Made by a program: the position numbers and the translations under genes. From contig JAJDVM010000231.1 of NCBI GenBank assembly GCA_022826125.1, forward strand, positions 1 through 64,000: a DNA stretch of 64,000 nt, given 5' to 3'. Each line of letters starts with the position of its first letter. The stretch's first letter is position 1. This document shows, one piece after another, positions 50,975 through 59,620 of this stretch. The notes below the pieces were generated by a model. That model saw only the letters and a list, made by a program, of their open reading frames with translations. It made no database searches and was not told where the DNA came from. The stretch comes from Defluviicoccus sp. GTDB taxonomy: Bacteria; Pseudomonadota; Alphaproteobacteria; MPNO01.

Positions 50975-52420
50975 ATGGCCTTCGACGATCTCAGGGACTA
51001 TTTCGCCGTGCTGGAGCAGCGGGGGCTGTTGCGCCGGGTGCGGGAAACCGTCGATCCGGAATGGGAGATCGGCTGTCTGGTCAAGTGGGCGTTCCAGAGC
51101 CTGCCGGAGGACCGGCGCTTCGGGTTGTTCTTCGAGTCCGTCGCGGGCAGCGGAATCCCGGCGGCGACTGGCGCGCTCGGCGCCTCGACCGAGTCCTATG
51201 CCACCGCGCTCGGCGTCGCGCCGGAGGATATCAACGCCAAATGGGAGCGCGCGCTTCGCAACCCGGTGCCGCCGGCGCGGACCGCGAACGCCCCCTGCCA
51301 GGAAATCGTGCGGGAGGGCGCGGCGGCCGATCTCGGCCTGCTGCCGATCCCGGTCTGGACGCCGGGCAAGGATGCCGGGCGTTACATCACCACGATCGTC
51401 GTCACGAGCGACGCCGATACGGGGGTCCAGAACCACGGCGTCTACCGGACCCTCGTCGCCGGCCGCGACCGGCTGGTGTGCAACCTCTCGCCCGGACGGC
51501 AGGGGCGGCTTTGCTGCGAGAGCCATCACAAGCTCGGCCGGCCGGCGCCCATCGCCTTCGTCATCGGCGCCGAGCCCGCCGTCTACTTTGCGTCGGTCAC
51601 CAACTTTCCCATCGGCGTCGACGAGGCGGCGCTCGCCGGCGGGCTCAAGGAGGCGCCGGTGGAGACGGTGCGCGCGCGGACCGTCGAGCTCGACGTGCCG
51701 GCCCGCTCGGAGATCGTGATCGAGGGTCTGGTCTACCCGGGCGAGGTGGCGAAGGAGGGGCCGTTCGGTGAGTTCGCCGGCTATATGGGGCCGGTTTCCG
51801 ACCGGCCGGTCGTGCGGGTCACCGCGATTACCCACCGCCGGGACCCGATCTATTACGGCATCGCCAGCCAGATGCCGCCGAGCGAGAGCACGCTGATGCA
51901 AAGCCTCACCAACGCGGGCGCGCTGCGCAAGGTGCTGCGCCACGACCTCGGGGAGCGCGGCGTTGACGATGTCCACATCGACCTCACCTTCGGCGGGCTG
52001 CTGGCGCATGCGATCGTGGCGATGCGCCCGCGCGTCGCCGGCGACGCGCAGCGGATCGGGCGGATCGTCGCCGCCATCGCGCCGGTCAAGCGGGTTACCG
52101 TCGTGGACAGCAATGTCGACATCCGCGACCCGCTCCATCTCGACTGGGCGATGAACGCCCATTTCGACCCGGCGCGCGATACCGTGCTGATCGATAACGT
52201 GTTCGTGCCGATGTACATGGACCCCTCGGTGCGGGTGCGCGGCGGAAACACCGACCCCGGGAGCAAGATCGTCGTCGACGCGACCCGCAGCATCGACGCG
52301 GGCGAGCTGTCGCTTCCGGCGCGGCCGCTGATGGAGAAGGCGCTCGACAGCTGGCGCAAGGCCGGGCTTCCCGAGTTCGAGATACCGAAGCGCCTCGCTT
52401 ACCGGCTCGACGACGCGTGA
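50975..52420 (+). CDS. UbiD-family prenyl-FMN decarboxylase 3
   Basis: The 481-residue UbiD enzyme has EGPFGE with both catalytic Glu and the Arg in GVYRTLV. It is clearly more distant from UbiD 1 and 2: the N-terminus FDDLRDYFAVLEQRGLLRRV and length match the 4-hydroxy-3-polyprenylbenzoate/phenylphosphate-type branch. The start at ATG 50975 begins the conserved part. It converges with the biotin carboxyltransferase gene 27 bp away. Substrate unknown; it may act on an aromatic acid made elsewhere in the region. Confidence 0.92.
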   Translation: MAFDDLRDYFAVLEQRGLLRRVRETVDPEWEIGCLVKWAFQSLPEDRRFGLFFESVAGSGIPAATGALGASTESYATALGVAPEDINAKWERALRNPVPPARTANAPCQEIVREGAAADLGLLPIPVWTPGKDAGRYITTIVVTSDADTGVQNHGVYRTLVAGRDRLVCNLSPGRQGRLCCESHHKLGRPAPIAFVIGAEPAVYFASVTNFPIGVDEAALAGGLKEAPVETVRARTVELDVPARSEIVIEGLVYPGEVAKEGPFGEFAGYMGPVSDRPVVRVTAITHRRDPIYYGIASQMPPSESTLMQSLTNAGALRKVLRHDLGERGVDDVHIDLTFGGLLAHAIVAMRPRVAGDAQRIGRIVAAIAPVKRVTVVDSNVDIRDPLHLDWAMNAHFDPARDTVLIDNVFVPMYMDPSVRVRGGNTDPGSKIVVDATRSIDAGELSLPARPLMEKALDSWRKAGLPEFEIPKRLAYRLDDA

Positions 52421-52447
52421 GGCGGGAGCGGCCGCGTCCCGAGGACG

Positions 52448-53908
52448 TCAACGCGCACCCCGCTCCAGCCGCAGTTTCAGCCCCGGCCGCTCCACCGCGA
52501 TCAGGGCCCTGTCGTCGCGTTGCGCAAGGCGGTCGACGAGGTCGACCACCGGGTGGCGGCCGCTCGGATAGGGCACGGGCGGGCCGGCCTTGCGCTGAGC
52601 CTCGACCGCGTCGGCGCCGAATAGCCAGCGCAGCATCATGTCCTCGTCCGTGACGCCCTTGCCGCCGAAGCGCTCGCGCAGATCGTCCAACGTGGGTTCC
52701 GGCCCGTCGCCGCGCCGGACCTCCTCGGTGCGCCTGCGCTCCAGGATGCGCCGGCGGATGTCGGGGTCCATCGCCTCGATCGCGGTCCCGCCGTAATAGC
52801 CGAGCGCGTATTCGATGACCTGGTCGGTGACCTCGCGGTAGCGCTCGCCGGCGATCACGTTGATCGCCGCCTGGCTGCCGACGAACTGCGAGAGCGGCGT
52901 CACCATGACCGGATAGCCGAGCTCGGCGCGCACCCGGACGGTCTCCTCCAGCGTGTCGGCCAGCCGGTCCTCCATCCCCACCTTGCGGAGCTGGAAGGCG
53001 AGGTTGGAGATCATCCCGCCGGGCACCTGGTGGCGGTGCTGGCCGGCGTCGAACGCGACCGGCCGGCCGACGGGGAAGCCTTCCCGCTTCGCCACCGTCT
53101 CGAAATGGGCCGAGACGGGCCTGAGCGACTCGAGATCGAGATCGGGTTCGTGGCCGAGCGCGCTCGCGTTCGCCGCGACGTCGAAGACCGACGGGTTCGA
53201 CGAGCCGTCCGACAGCGGCGGCAGCGCGGCGTTGACGATCGTCATCCCGCCCTCGATCGCCGCCAGGCAGCAATGGGGGCCGAGCCCGGTGGTGCAGTGG
53301 GTGTGGAACTCGACGGGCGTCGCGCCCGCGTTCTCCAGCATGACGGGGACCAGCGCCTTCGTGCGCTCGGGCGTCAAGAGCCCGCCCGGGTCCTTGAAGC
53401 AGAGCCGGTAGACGCCGAGCGAGGCGGCCTGGCGACAGCGTTCCGCGTAGTAGGCGTCGGTATGGACCGGCGAGATCGAGTAGACCAGGTTGAGGATCAC
53501 GCGGAGCCTGGCGGCGTGCGCCGCGTCGACCCGTCGCTTCCAGCCCGCGTATTCGTTCCACGGATCGGAAATCCGCACCTCGGCGATGCCGTTCCGCGCG
53601 GCGAGTTTGAGGAACAGCGCGAACGCCTCGGGCGGCTCGTACTCGAAGGTCGCGATGCGCCCCGCGATCAGGCGGAGCGGGGTGTCGGGCGCGCGCTCGG
53701 CCGCCATGCGCATGCGCTCGAACGGGTCGTCCTTCAGGTCGCGGACCGCCTTTCCCATCTGGCCGTCGGACAGGATTTCGATCGCGTCGAACCCGGCGCG
53801 GTCGAGCGCCCCGACGGCGGGGAGCATCATCCCGGTGGTCATCCCGGACGCCCAGAGGCTCAGATGCCCGTCGCGGATGGTGGTGTCGACGAAGCGGATC
53901 GCTACCAT
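52448..53908 (-). CDS. Biotin-dependent carboxyltransferase (pyruvate/oxaloacetate carboxylase-like)
   Basis: The 486-residue protein has the TIM-barrel carboxyltransferase of pyruvate carboxylase and oxaloacetate decarboxylase alpha: metal-binding Asp in VDTTIRDGHLSLW, HTHC metal His pair in VEFHTHCTTGLGPH, and the carboxy-Lys in LCFKDPGGLLTPERTK. A PYC_OADA-type domain follows (about 300-450). It would move CO2 between biotin and a 2-oxo acid or similar acceptor. The biotin carrier gene lies three bases upstream, but no biotin carboxylase gene is present in the window. Confidence 0.88.
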   Translation of the reverse strand: MVAIRFVDTTIRDGHLSLWASGMTTGMMLPAVGALDRAGFDAIEILSDGQMGKAVRDLKDDPFERMRMAAERAPDTPLRLIAGRIATFEYEPPEAFALFLKLAARNGIAEVRISDPWNEYAGWKRRVDAAHAARLRVILNLVYSISPVHTDAYYAERCRQAASLGVYRLCFKDPGGLLTPERTKALVPVMLENAGATPVEFHTHCTTGLGPHCCLAAIEGGMTIVNAALPPLSDGSSNPSVFDVAANASALGHEPDLDLESLRPVSAHFETVAKREGFPVGRPVAFDAGQHRHQVPGGMISNLAFQLRKVGMEDRLADTLEETVRVRAELGYPVMVTPLSQFVGSQAAINVIAGERYREVTDQVIEYALGYYGGTAIEAMDPDIRRRILERRRTEEVRRGDGPEPTLDDLRERFGGKGVTDEDMMLRWLFGADAVEAQRKAGPPVPYPSGRHPVVDLVDRLAQRDDRALIAVERPGLKLRLERGAR

Positions 53909-53911
53909 GGG

Positions 53912-54370
53912 CTACCCCCCGTCCGGGCGGATCAGGAACAGGGGCTCGCCGTACTCGACCCCCTGGGCGTCGCCCGCAAGCACCTCCTCGATCGTGCCGG
54001 CGAGGCCGGCGGTCACGGCGGTGAAGACCTTCATCACCTCGATCAGCCCGACCGTGGTGTCGGGCTCGACCCTGTCGCCCGGGCTCACGAAGGGCGGCGC
54101 GCCGGGCTGGGGCGCGGGGTAGAAGGTGCCGACCATGGGCGCCGGGATCGCGGCGAGACCGTCCGGGATGTCGCGGCGCTTGCGGGCGGCGGGGGCGGGC
54201 CCCGGATCCGGCGCGGGTGCGGCGGAGGCGGGGGCGCGGGCTGGCGCCGCGGCGACCGACGTCTTGCCGACCGTGAGCTTGAGGCCGCGATACTCGATCT
54301 CGAAATAGTCGAATTTCGACTTGTCGATCAGATCGAGGATCTCGCGCACGTCCTCGTCGGTCAGCTCCAT
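53912..54370 (-). CDS. Biotin carboxyl carrier protein
   Basis: The 152-residue protein has an N-terminal helical region (LTDEDVREILDLIDKS), an Ala/Pro-rich linker (about 38-65) and a C-terminal biotinyl domain with the biotin Lys114 in LIEVMKVFTAV. It resembles AccB but pairs here with a carboxyltransferase of the pyruvate/oxaloacetate type. It precedes that gene by three bases and follows the LLM gene by nine bases on the same strand, so the three are one operon. Confidence 0.9.
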   Translation of the reverse strand: MELTDEDVREILDLIDKSKFDYFEIEYRGLKLTVGKTSVAAAPARAPASAAPAPDPGPAPAARKRRDIPDGLAAIPAPMVGTFYPAPQPGAPPFVSPGDRVEPDTTVGLIEVMKVFTAVTAGLAGTIEEVLAGDAQGVEYGEPLFLIRPDGG

Positions 54371-54379
54371 CGCGCGTCC

Positions 54380-55420
54380 CTACAGCACCTCTTCGGCAAG
54401 CACGCGGAGCGCCGCCGCGTCCGAGCGGTTGGCGATCAGGGTCGATACGTGGCCCTTCGCCGCCGCATCCTTCCACACCGAAAGCCGCTCGCGGATCCGC
54501 TCGCGCGGGCCGACCAGCGCGATGTCGTCGACGAAGGAATCCGGGATCGCGGCCGCCGCCTCCTTGCGCTTGCCGCCGAGGAACAGATCCTGCACCTCGG
54601 ACGCCGCGTCGGGATAGCCGAGCCGGACGGCGTAGTCGTTGTAGAAATTCTTCTCGCGCGCGCCCATCCCGCCGACATAGAGCGCGAGGTGCCGCTTGAC
54701 CTCCATACGGCAGGCGTCGAGATCGTCGCCGACATGGACCGGGACGAAGGGCGCGATCTCGAAATCGGCGAGACCCTTGCCGCCGCCGGCCGCCGCGAAG
54801 CCCTCGTTCAGCGGCCCCTCGAACAGGTCGAAGCGCTCGGGGTTCATGAAGACCGGGAAGAACCCGTCGGCGATCTCGGCGGCGGTGCGCACGCCGGCCG
54901 GGGTGAACGCGCCGGTGAAGATCTTCAGCCCCGGCTTCGCGTGCAGGATACTCTTGAGCGGGCGGCCGAGCCCGGTGATGCCGGGGCCGGCGGCGGGGAC
55001 GGTGTAGTGCTCGCCCTCGTGCGTCAGCGCTTCCTCGCGGGCGAGGATCTTGCGGATGATCGCGATGTATTCGCGGGTCCGGGTCAGCGGCTTGCCGTAG
55101 GGCACGCCGTACCAGCCCTCGATCACCTGCGGCCCGGACGGGCCGATGCCGAGCACGAAGCGGTCGCCGGAGAGCGCCTGGAGCGTCATGGCGGCCATCG
55201 CGGCGGCGGTCGGCGTCCGTGCGCCCATCTGGATGATCGCCGTGCCGACGGTAATCCGCTCGGTGTGAGCGAGCGCCCAGGCCGCCGGGGTCAGCGCGTC
55301 GGAGCCGTAGGCCTCCGAGGTCCAGACGGAATCGTAGCCAAGGCTCTCGATCTCCTTGAGCTCTTCCGGCGGCACCGAGAAGCTGGAGCCCGAATAGCCG
55401 ATGGTCACGCCGATCTTCAT
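54380..55420 (-). CDS. LLM-class flavin-dependent oxidoreductase
   Basis: The 346-residue luciferase-like protein has the TIM-barrel pattern: KIGVTIGYSGS, ELKEIESLGYDSVWTSEAYGSDA, the ITVGTAIIQMGARTP strand and GDRFVLGIGPSGPQVIEGWYG. Members use FMN or F420 to oxidise diverse substrates; the cofactor cannot be assigned here. ATG 55420 has GGAGGGACATC upstream. It heads the operon with the biotin carrier and carboxyltransferase genes and is divergent from the VOC gene. Confidence 0.9.
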   Translation of the reverse strand: MKIGVTIGYSGSSFSVPPEELKEIESLGYDSVWTSEAYGSDALTPAAWALAHTERITVGTAIIQMGARTPTAAAMAAMTLQALSGDRFVLGIGPSGPQVIEGWYGVPYGKPLTRTREYIAIIRKILAREEALTHEGEHYTVPAAGPGITGLGRPLKSILHAKPGLKIFTGAFTPAGVRTAAEIADGFFPVFMNPERFDLFEGPLNEGFAAAGGGKGLADFEIAPFVPVHVGDDLDACRMEVKRHLALYVGGMGAREKNFYNDYAVRLGYPDAASEVQDLFLGGKRKEAAAAIPDSFVDDIALVGPRERIRERLSVWKDAAAKGHVSTLIANRSDAAALRVLAEEVL

Positions 55421-55552
55421 GATGTCCCTCCGCTCGCGCCATTGCCCGGTTGCATAGCGGCTGCGGGCGGTCGCGGGCAAGTCCGCTTCCCGTTGCGGCG
55501 CGCCCCCGCATGGGCCAAAATCGCCGCACGCAACCAGCCGGGGAGCGGATCG

Positions 55553-56014
55553 ATGGCCAAGCTGCGCCACGTCGCGATTCAGGTGCCGGACCTCGAGAAG
55601 GCCGCGCAATTCTACGAGAGCGTTTTCGAGATGGAGCGGGTCTGCCGCGGCGACACGCCGTTCGGCAACGTGATCATGCTGTCGGACGGGACGATCAATC
55701 TCGCCCTCCTCAACTTCCCGGAAGGGACCAAGGGGCTGATCAACGGCCCGGACTGGGCCGGGATGCATCATGTCGGCTTCGTGGTGGACGACGCCGAGGC
55801 GACGGCGAAGAAGATCGAGGAGGCCGGCGGGTCCTATTACTACACGCTCGAAGGCGACTATGAGGGCCTCCAGGCGGAGGAAAAGTACAAGGACATCAAC
55901 GGGGTCGTCTTCGACATCTCCGAGCACGGCTGGGCCACCGAGCCGGTCGGCCGGCTGCGCAAGGAGAAGGAGCAGCGGGAGGCAAGGGCGAAGGAGACCG
56001 TCCCGGCCGAATAG
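55553..56014 (+). CDS. VOC-family (glyoxalase-like) protein
   Basis: The 153-residue protein has two beta-alpha-beta-beta-beta units: LRHVAIQVPDLEKAAQFYESVF with metal-type His6 and MHHVGFVVDDAEATAKKIEEAGG with a His near residue 73, then VVFDISEHGW. This fits an extradiol dioxygenase/glyoxalase superfamily member. It reads away from the LLM gene, with 132 bp between. The charged C-terminal tail is lysine- and glutamate-rich. Substrate unknown. Confidence 0.87.
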   Translation: MAKLRHVAIQVPDLEKAAQFYESVFEMERVCRGDTPFGNVIMLSDGTINLALLNFPEGTKGLINGPDWAGMHHVGFVVDDAEATAKKIEEAGGSYYYTLEGDYEGLQAEEKYKDINGVVFDISEHGWATEPVGRLRKEKEQREARAKETVPAE

Positions 56015-56080
56015 CGGGCGGTTTCAGGCGCCTCCTCCGCGGGGCACCGCCGGCCCCCATGTCCCGGGCTCCTGCCCGGC

Positions 56081-56227
56081 GAGGTTGAAGCGGACCGCCG
56101 CTCGCACGGCCTCTGTCGCACGCGCGCCGGCCACGCGGCGATGAACGACCTGCCGCTGCCGGCCGTCTCCCGCTTGTTGGGCCATTCCAATGTGCTCATG
56201 ACGCCGCGCTACGCTCACCTCGGGTAG
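56081..56227 (+). pseudogene. Tyrosine recombinase relic
   Basis: A frame ending in TAG encodes about 48 residues that align with the integrase catalytic end: RRSHGLCRTRAGHA, then LPAVSRLLGHSNVLM and PRYAHLG. Compared with the intact copy at 6234-7379 (LHDLRHTLASHA), the catalytic HxxR has become HGLC, so the Arg is lost, and a stop falls within the conserved GDRDIE tail. It is a dead remnant in the opposite orientation to the intact genes. Confidence 0.75.
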
Positions 56228-56537
56228 CGCGAGGTCGAGGATCTGCGCGGGGGAATCGAAATCCGGCATTCCCGATCGGCTCACGTTCGATGTGCGTGGC
56301 GCCGGCGTCGAGAGCATCGGGCTCCAGAACGGTCTCGACATGCGGAACGGGTATCCATTTTGCCGAATTCAGCATTTTACAAGCGGTCCGCGTGCCGTCA
56401 GATGCATGACCTGCCTTCACGCGGTGACGCGTGCGGCCGGCGGCGGCCGGCGCGGTTCGACGGAGGAGCGGAACGATGGCGGCGACGGTCTCCCGGACCC
56501 CGGGTGCGGCGCCGGCCGCGGCGCGTGACGGCGGTGG

Positions 56538-56747
56538 ATGCAATGCGGTGTCTCCGGCGGCATGAACGGCGCGCGGTCTTTCCTCAGGCTGTTGACCCGA
56601 CTGGAGCGGTTGCTTTGGCTGGAGACCCTGGCCGCGCGCCGGACGCCGCTTACCGACGAGCAAATGCGGCTCCTCGCGAGCTGGCGACATTCCAGCGGCT
56701 GGCGGCGCTGGCTCCGAGCGTTGGGTCGGGCCGGGCGTGGGCGGTGA
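56538..56747 (+). CDS. Possible small basic protein
   Basis: A 69-residue frame, or 61 residues from the ATG at 56562, reads MNGARSFLRLLTRLERLLWL and continues with LTDEQMRLLASWRHSSGWRRWL. It is rich in Arg, Leu and Trp and could form amphipathic helices. No family is recognised and no clear Shine-Dalgarno is seen, so it may be a chance frame. Confidence 0.3.
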   Translation: MQCGVSGGMNGARSFLRLLTRLERLLWLETLAARRTPLTDEQMRLLASWRHSSGWRRWLRALGRAGRGR

Positions 56748-56922
56748 CATGGCCCCGTGACGATCGGGCCGGGCGCTACGCTTCCGTCTAAGCGGACACG
56801 CTCTGGCTACCGCGACCCGCATTGCGATTACATTTTCGATATGCCACTGTCAGGAACGGTAATCGCCCTACCCCACGGCGCGGGAGCTGCTGAACCGGAC
56901 CGCATCGCCCATAGCGGACGGC

Positions 56923-58518
56923 ATGAAAAGCGCGAACGTGAAAGATGTCCTGAAGTTCCAGCGGATGGTTCGCGACGGCCGGATGGGCCGCCGCGATTTC
57001 CTCGCGGCAATGAGCGCGCTCGGCATCGCCGGCCCGGCCGCGACGGGTTTCCTGCACGCGTCCGGCGCGCTCGCCGCGACACCGCGCAAGGGCGGGACGG
57101 CGCGCTTCGCCAACTACATTCACGGGTCCGACGACCAGATGGACCCGATCGTCTTCAGCTCGGGCGTCGACTACACGCGCGGCAGGGCCACCTATAACGG
57201 CCTTATCCAGATGCGCGACAATCTGGTGCTGGCACCCGAGCTGGCCGAGGAATGGTCGGCCAACCGCGATGCCACCGAATACGCCTTCAAGATCCGCAAG
57301 GGCGTGGTGTTCCACGACGGCTCGCCGCTGACCGCCGACGATATCGTCTGGAGCATGAACCGCCATCTCGGCGAGGATTCGCCGTCGGTCGCCAAGGCGC
57401 TCTTCCAGTCGGTGCAGGAGTGGAAGAAGGTGGACGGGCAGACCGTCAAGGCCATCCTGAAGACCCCGGATTCCGACCTTCCCGCGAAGCTCACCGAAAA
57501 GCAGGCGAAGATCGCCAAGATGGGCACGGAGGACTTCAAGAAGGGCAACGGCACCGGCCCGTTCATCCTCGAGTCCTTCGAGGCCGGCGTGCGCTCCACC
57601 CATGTGCGCAATCCCAATTACTGGCGGGACGGAGCGAACTTCGAGGCCCTGGAGATCACGGCCATCACCGACCCGTTGGCGCGGGCCAACGCGCTGATCG
57701 CCGGCGATGTGGAGCTCATCAACCAGGTCGATTCCAAGAGCATCCCCCGCGTCGAGCAGGCGGACGGCGTGCGTGTGATCTCGACGCCCACCAGCGCCTA
57801 TACCGGCATCTGCATCCTGAAGAACACCGCGCCCGGCGAGAATGACGACTTCGTCAAGGGCATGCAGTACATCCAGGACCGCGAACGCATCGTGCGCTCG
57901 ATCCTCAAGGGCCACGGCACGGTCGGCAACGACCACCCGGTCGGGCCTGCCTTCGGTCCGGACCATTGCGCCGAGCTGGCGCAACGACCGTTCGACCCGG
58001 ACAAGGCGAAGTTCCATCTGGAGAGGTCCGGCATCACGTCGGCCGAACTCCATGTCGCGCCGGTCCGCCTCGGCATCGAGGAGATCTGCCTCCTGATGCA
58101 GGCCAATCTCAAGAAGATCGGCTTCGACCTCAGGATCAAGAAGGTGCCGACGGACGGCTACTGGGGCGCGGTGTGGATGAAGGAGCCGATGAATGTCGTC
58201 TCCTGGAACATGCGCCCGACCGCCAACGCGCAAATGGCCATCCAGTTCGCGCCCGGCGCCGCCTGGAACGACACCTTCTGGAACAATGAGCGGATGGGAG
58301 AGCTGCTGACGGCCCAGCTCGCAGAAACCGACCCGGCCAAGCGCCACGGCATGCTCTGCGAAATGCAGACCCTCATCCACAATGGCAGCGGCATGGTGAT
58401 CCCCTGCCATGTGAACGAGGTGGACGGCGCCAGCAACAAGATCCAGGGCATCCCGAACGTGCCGTTCGGCTCGCTCGGGGCCTATGAGTGGATCGAGTTC
58501 GCCTGGATGGACGAGTGA
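56923..58518 (+). CDS. Peptide-type ABC importer, substrate-binding protein (family 5)
   Basis: The 531-residue periplasmic protein begins with a twin-arginine signal: RRDF at 23-26, a hydrophobic stretch and a probable cleavage near ALA at 50-52. The mature part matches family 5 binding proteins: LAPELAEEWSANRDATEYAF, VVFHDGSPLTADDIVWSMNR and LEITAITDPLARANALIAGDV. The ligand may be a peptide, opine, nickel chelate or other small solute. It leads the importer operon; a strong hairpin separates it from the permease genes. Confidence 0.92.
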   Translation: MKSANVKDVLKFQRMVRDGRMGRRDFLAAMSALGIAGPAATGFLHASGALAATPRKGGTARFANYIHGSDDQMDPIVFSSGVDYTRGRATYNGLIQMRDNLVLAPELAEEWSANRDATEYAFKIRKGVVFHDGSPLTADDIVWSMNRHLGEDSPSVAKALFQSVQEWKKVDGQTVKAILKTPDSDLPAKLTEKQAKIAKMGTEDFKKGNGTGPFILESFEAGVRSTHVRNPNYWRDGANFEALEITAITDPLARANALIAGDVELINQVDSKSIPRVEQADGVRVISTPTSAYTGICILKNTAPGENDDFVKGMQYIQDRERIVRSILKGHGTVGNDHPVGPAFGPDHCAELAQRPFDPDKAKFHLERSGITSAELHVAPVRLGIEEICLLMQANLKKIGFDLRIKKVPTDGYWGAVWMKEPMNVVSWNMRPTANAQMAIQFAPGAAWNDTFWNNERMGELLTAQLAETDPAKRHGMLCEMQTLIHNGSGMVIPCHVNEVDGASNKIQGIPNVPFGSLGAYEWIEFAWMDE

Positions 58519-58547
58519 GTCCGGCCGTGCCGTCGACCGGATGAAAG

Positions 58548-58577
58548 AGGCCCGCGCGGTTTCCGCCGCGCGGGCCT
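58548..58577. terminator. Strong hairpin after substrate-binding protein gene
   Basis: A perfect 12-bp inverted repeat, AGGCCCGCGCGG (58548-58559) and CCGCGCGGGCCT (58566-58577), with a 6-nt loop TTTCCG, is followed by TTCCTT. It looks like a leaky intrinsic terminator or stabiliser that keeps binding-protein mRNA more abundant than that of the following permease genes, parallel to the hairpin after tctC. Confidence 0.8.
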
Positions 58578-58637
58578 TTCCTTCCGACAGCCGCCGTCCG
58601 GCCGACGCATGGCGACCCGTTCCGGATCGTCCACAGA

Positions 58638-59609
58638 ATGACATTGCTGAACGCGATACTGCGCCGGACCGGCCTCGGCATCGCGACGCTGTTCGTCGTG
58701 TCGGTGCTGATCTTCATCGGCACCAGCATTCTGCCGGGCGATGTCGCCAACATCATCCTCGGCCAGATGGCGACGCCGGAATCCCTGGCGGCGCTGCGCG
58801 CCAAGCTCGGCCTGGACGAGCCTGCGCATGTCCGGTACTGGATCTGGCTGAGCGACCTGCTGACGGGGGACCTCGGTTTCTCGAAGGCCGGCGCCGGCGC
58901 CGGGACCATCGGCACGCCGATCTCCGAGATGCTCATGCCCCGCCTGGTCAATACCCTCAGGCTGGCCGGCGTGGTTGCGGCGATCGCGGTGCCCTTTGCG
59001 GTGACGGTCGGGCTGCTGGCCGCCATGTATCCCGGCACGAAGCTCGACCGGGCGGTCACCTTCACGACGCTCGGGCTCATTTCGGTGCCGGAGTTCCTCG
59101 TCGCCACCCTGCTGGTTCTGATCGTGGCGGTCCAGCTCGGCTGGCTGCCCGCCACCGCCTATATCAGCGGGCAGGAGACCGGCCTGAAACTGCTCCGCGC
59201 CCTGGCGATGCCGGCGCTCACACTCGTCATCGTCGCCTCCTCGCAGATCATGCGCATGACCAGGGCCACGGTGCTCAATGTCATGAGCTCGCCCTATATC
59301 GAAATGGCGATCCTGAAGGGCGTGCCGCGCAAGCGGATCATCCTCCGCCACGCGCTGCTCAACGCCGTCGGGCCCATCGCGAACGTCATCGCGCTCAACC
59401 TCGCCTATCTCGTGAGCGGCGTGGTCATCGTCGAGACGGTGTTCGCCTATCCGGGACTGGCGAAGCTGATGATCGATGCCGTGCAGACGCGGGACCTGCC
59501 GCTGGTGCAGGCCTGCGCCATGATCTTCTGCGCCACTTATGTCGTGCTGATCTTCGTCGCGGACATGGTGTCCATCCTGTCGAACCCGAGACTTCGGCAT
59601 CCGAAATAG
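58638..59609 (+). CDS. Peptide-type ABC importer permease 1 (DppB family)
   Basis: The 323-residue permease has the DppB N-terminus (LNAILRRTGLGIATLFVVSVLIF), about six transmembrane helices and the EAA-like loop ILKGVPRKRIILRHALLNAVGP that contacts the ATPase. It forms half of the channel. It follows the hairpin by about 60 bp and is 11 bp upstream of the second permease. Confidence 0.93.
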   Translation: MTLLNAILRRTGLGIATLFVVSVLIFIGTSILPGDVANIILGQMATPESLAALRAKLGLDEPAHVRYWIWLSDLLTGDLGFSKAGAGAGTIGTPISEMLMPRLVNTLRLAGVVAAIAVPFAVTVGLLAAMYPGTKLDRAVTFTTLGLISVPEFLVATLLVLIVAVQLGWLPATAYISGQETGLKLLRALAMPALTLVIVASSQIMRMTRATVLNVMSSPYIEMAILKGVPRKRIILRHALLNAVGPIANVIALNLAYLVSGVVIVETVFAYPGLAKLMIDAVQTRDLPLVQACAMIFCATYVVLIFVADMVSILSNPRLRHPK

Positions 59610-59620
59610 GGGTATCGCGC

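Larger units (their letters stand above)
56015..56922. other. Gene-poor stretch before ABC importer
   Basis: About 900 bp hold no convincing full-length gene. An integrase relic lies at 56081-56227, and a possible 61-69-residue basic peptide is encoded at 56538-56747. The rest shows no protein family or RNA I recognise. The final part should hold the promoter of the peptide-importer operon. Confidence 0.6.

Noticed and set aside
53030-55550. Long plus-strand frame opposite the carboxyltransferase, carrier and LLM genes
   Set aside because: Only its last part, from 55553, is a real gene (VOC); the rest is antisense shadow.
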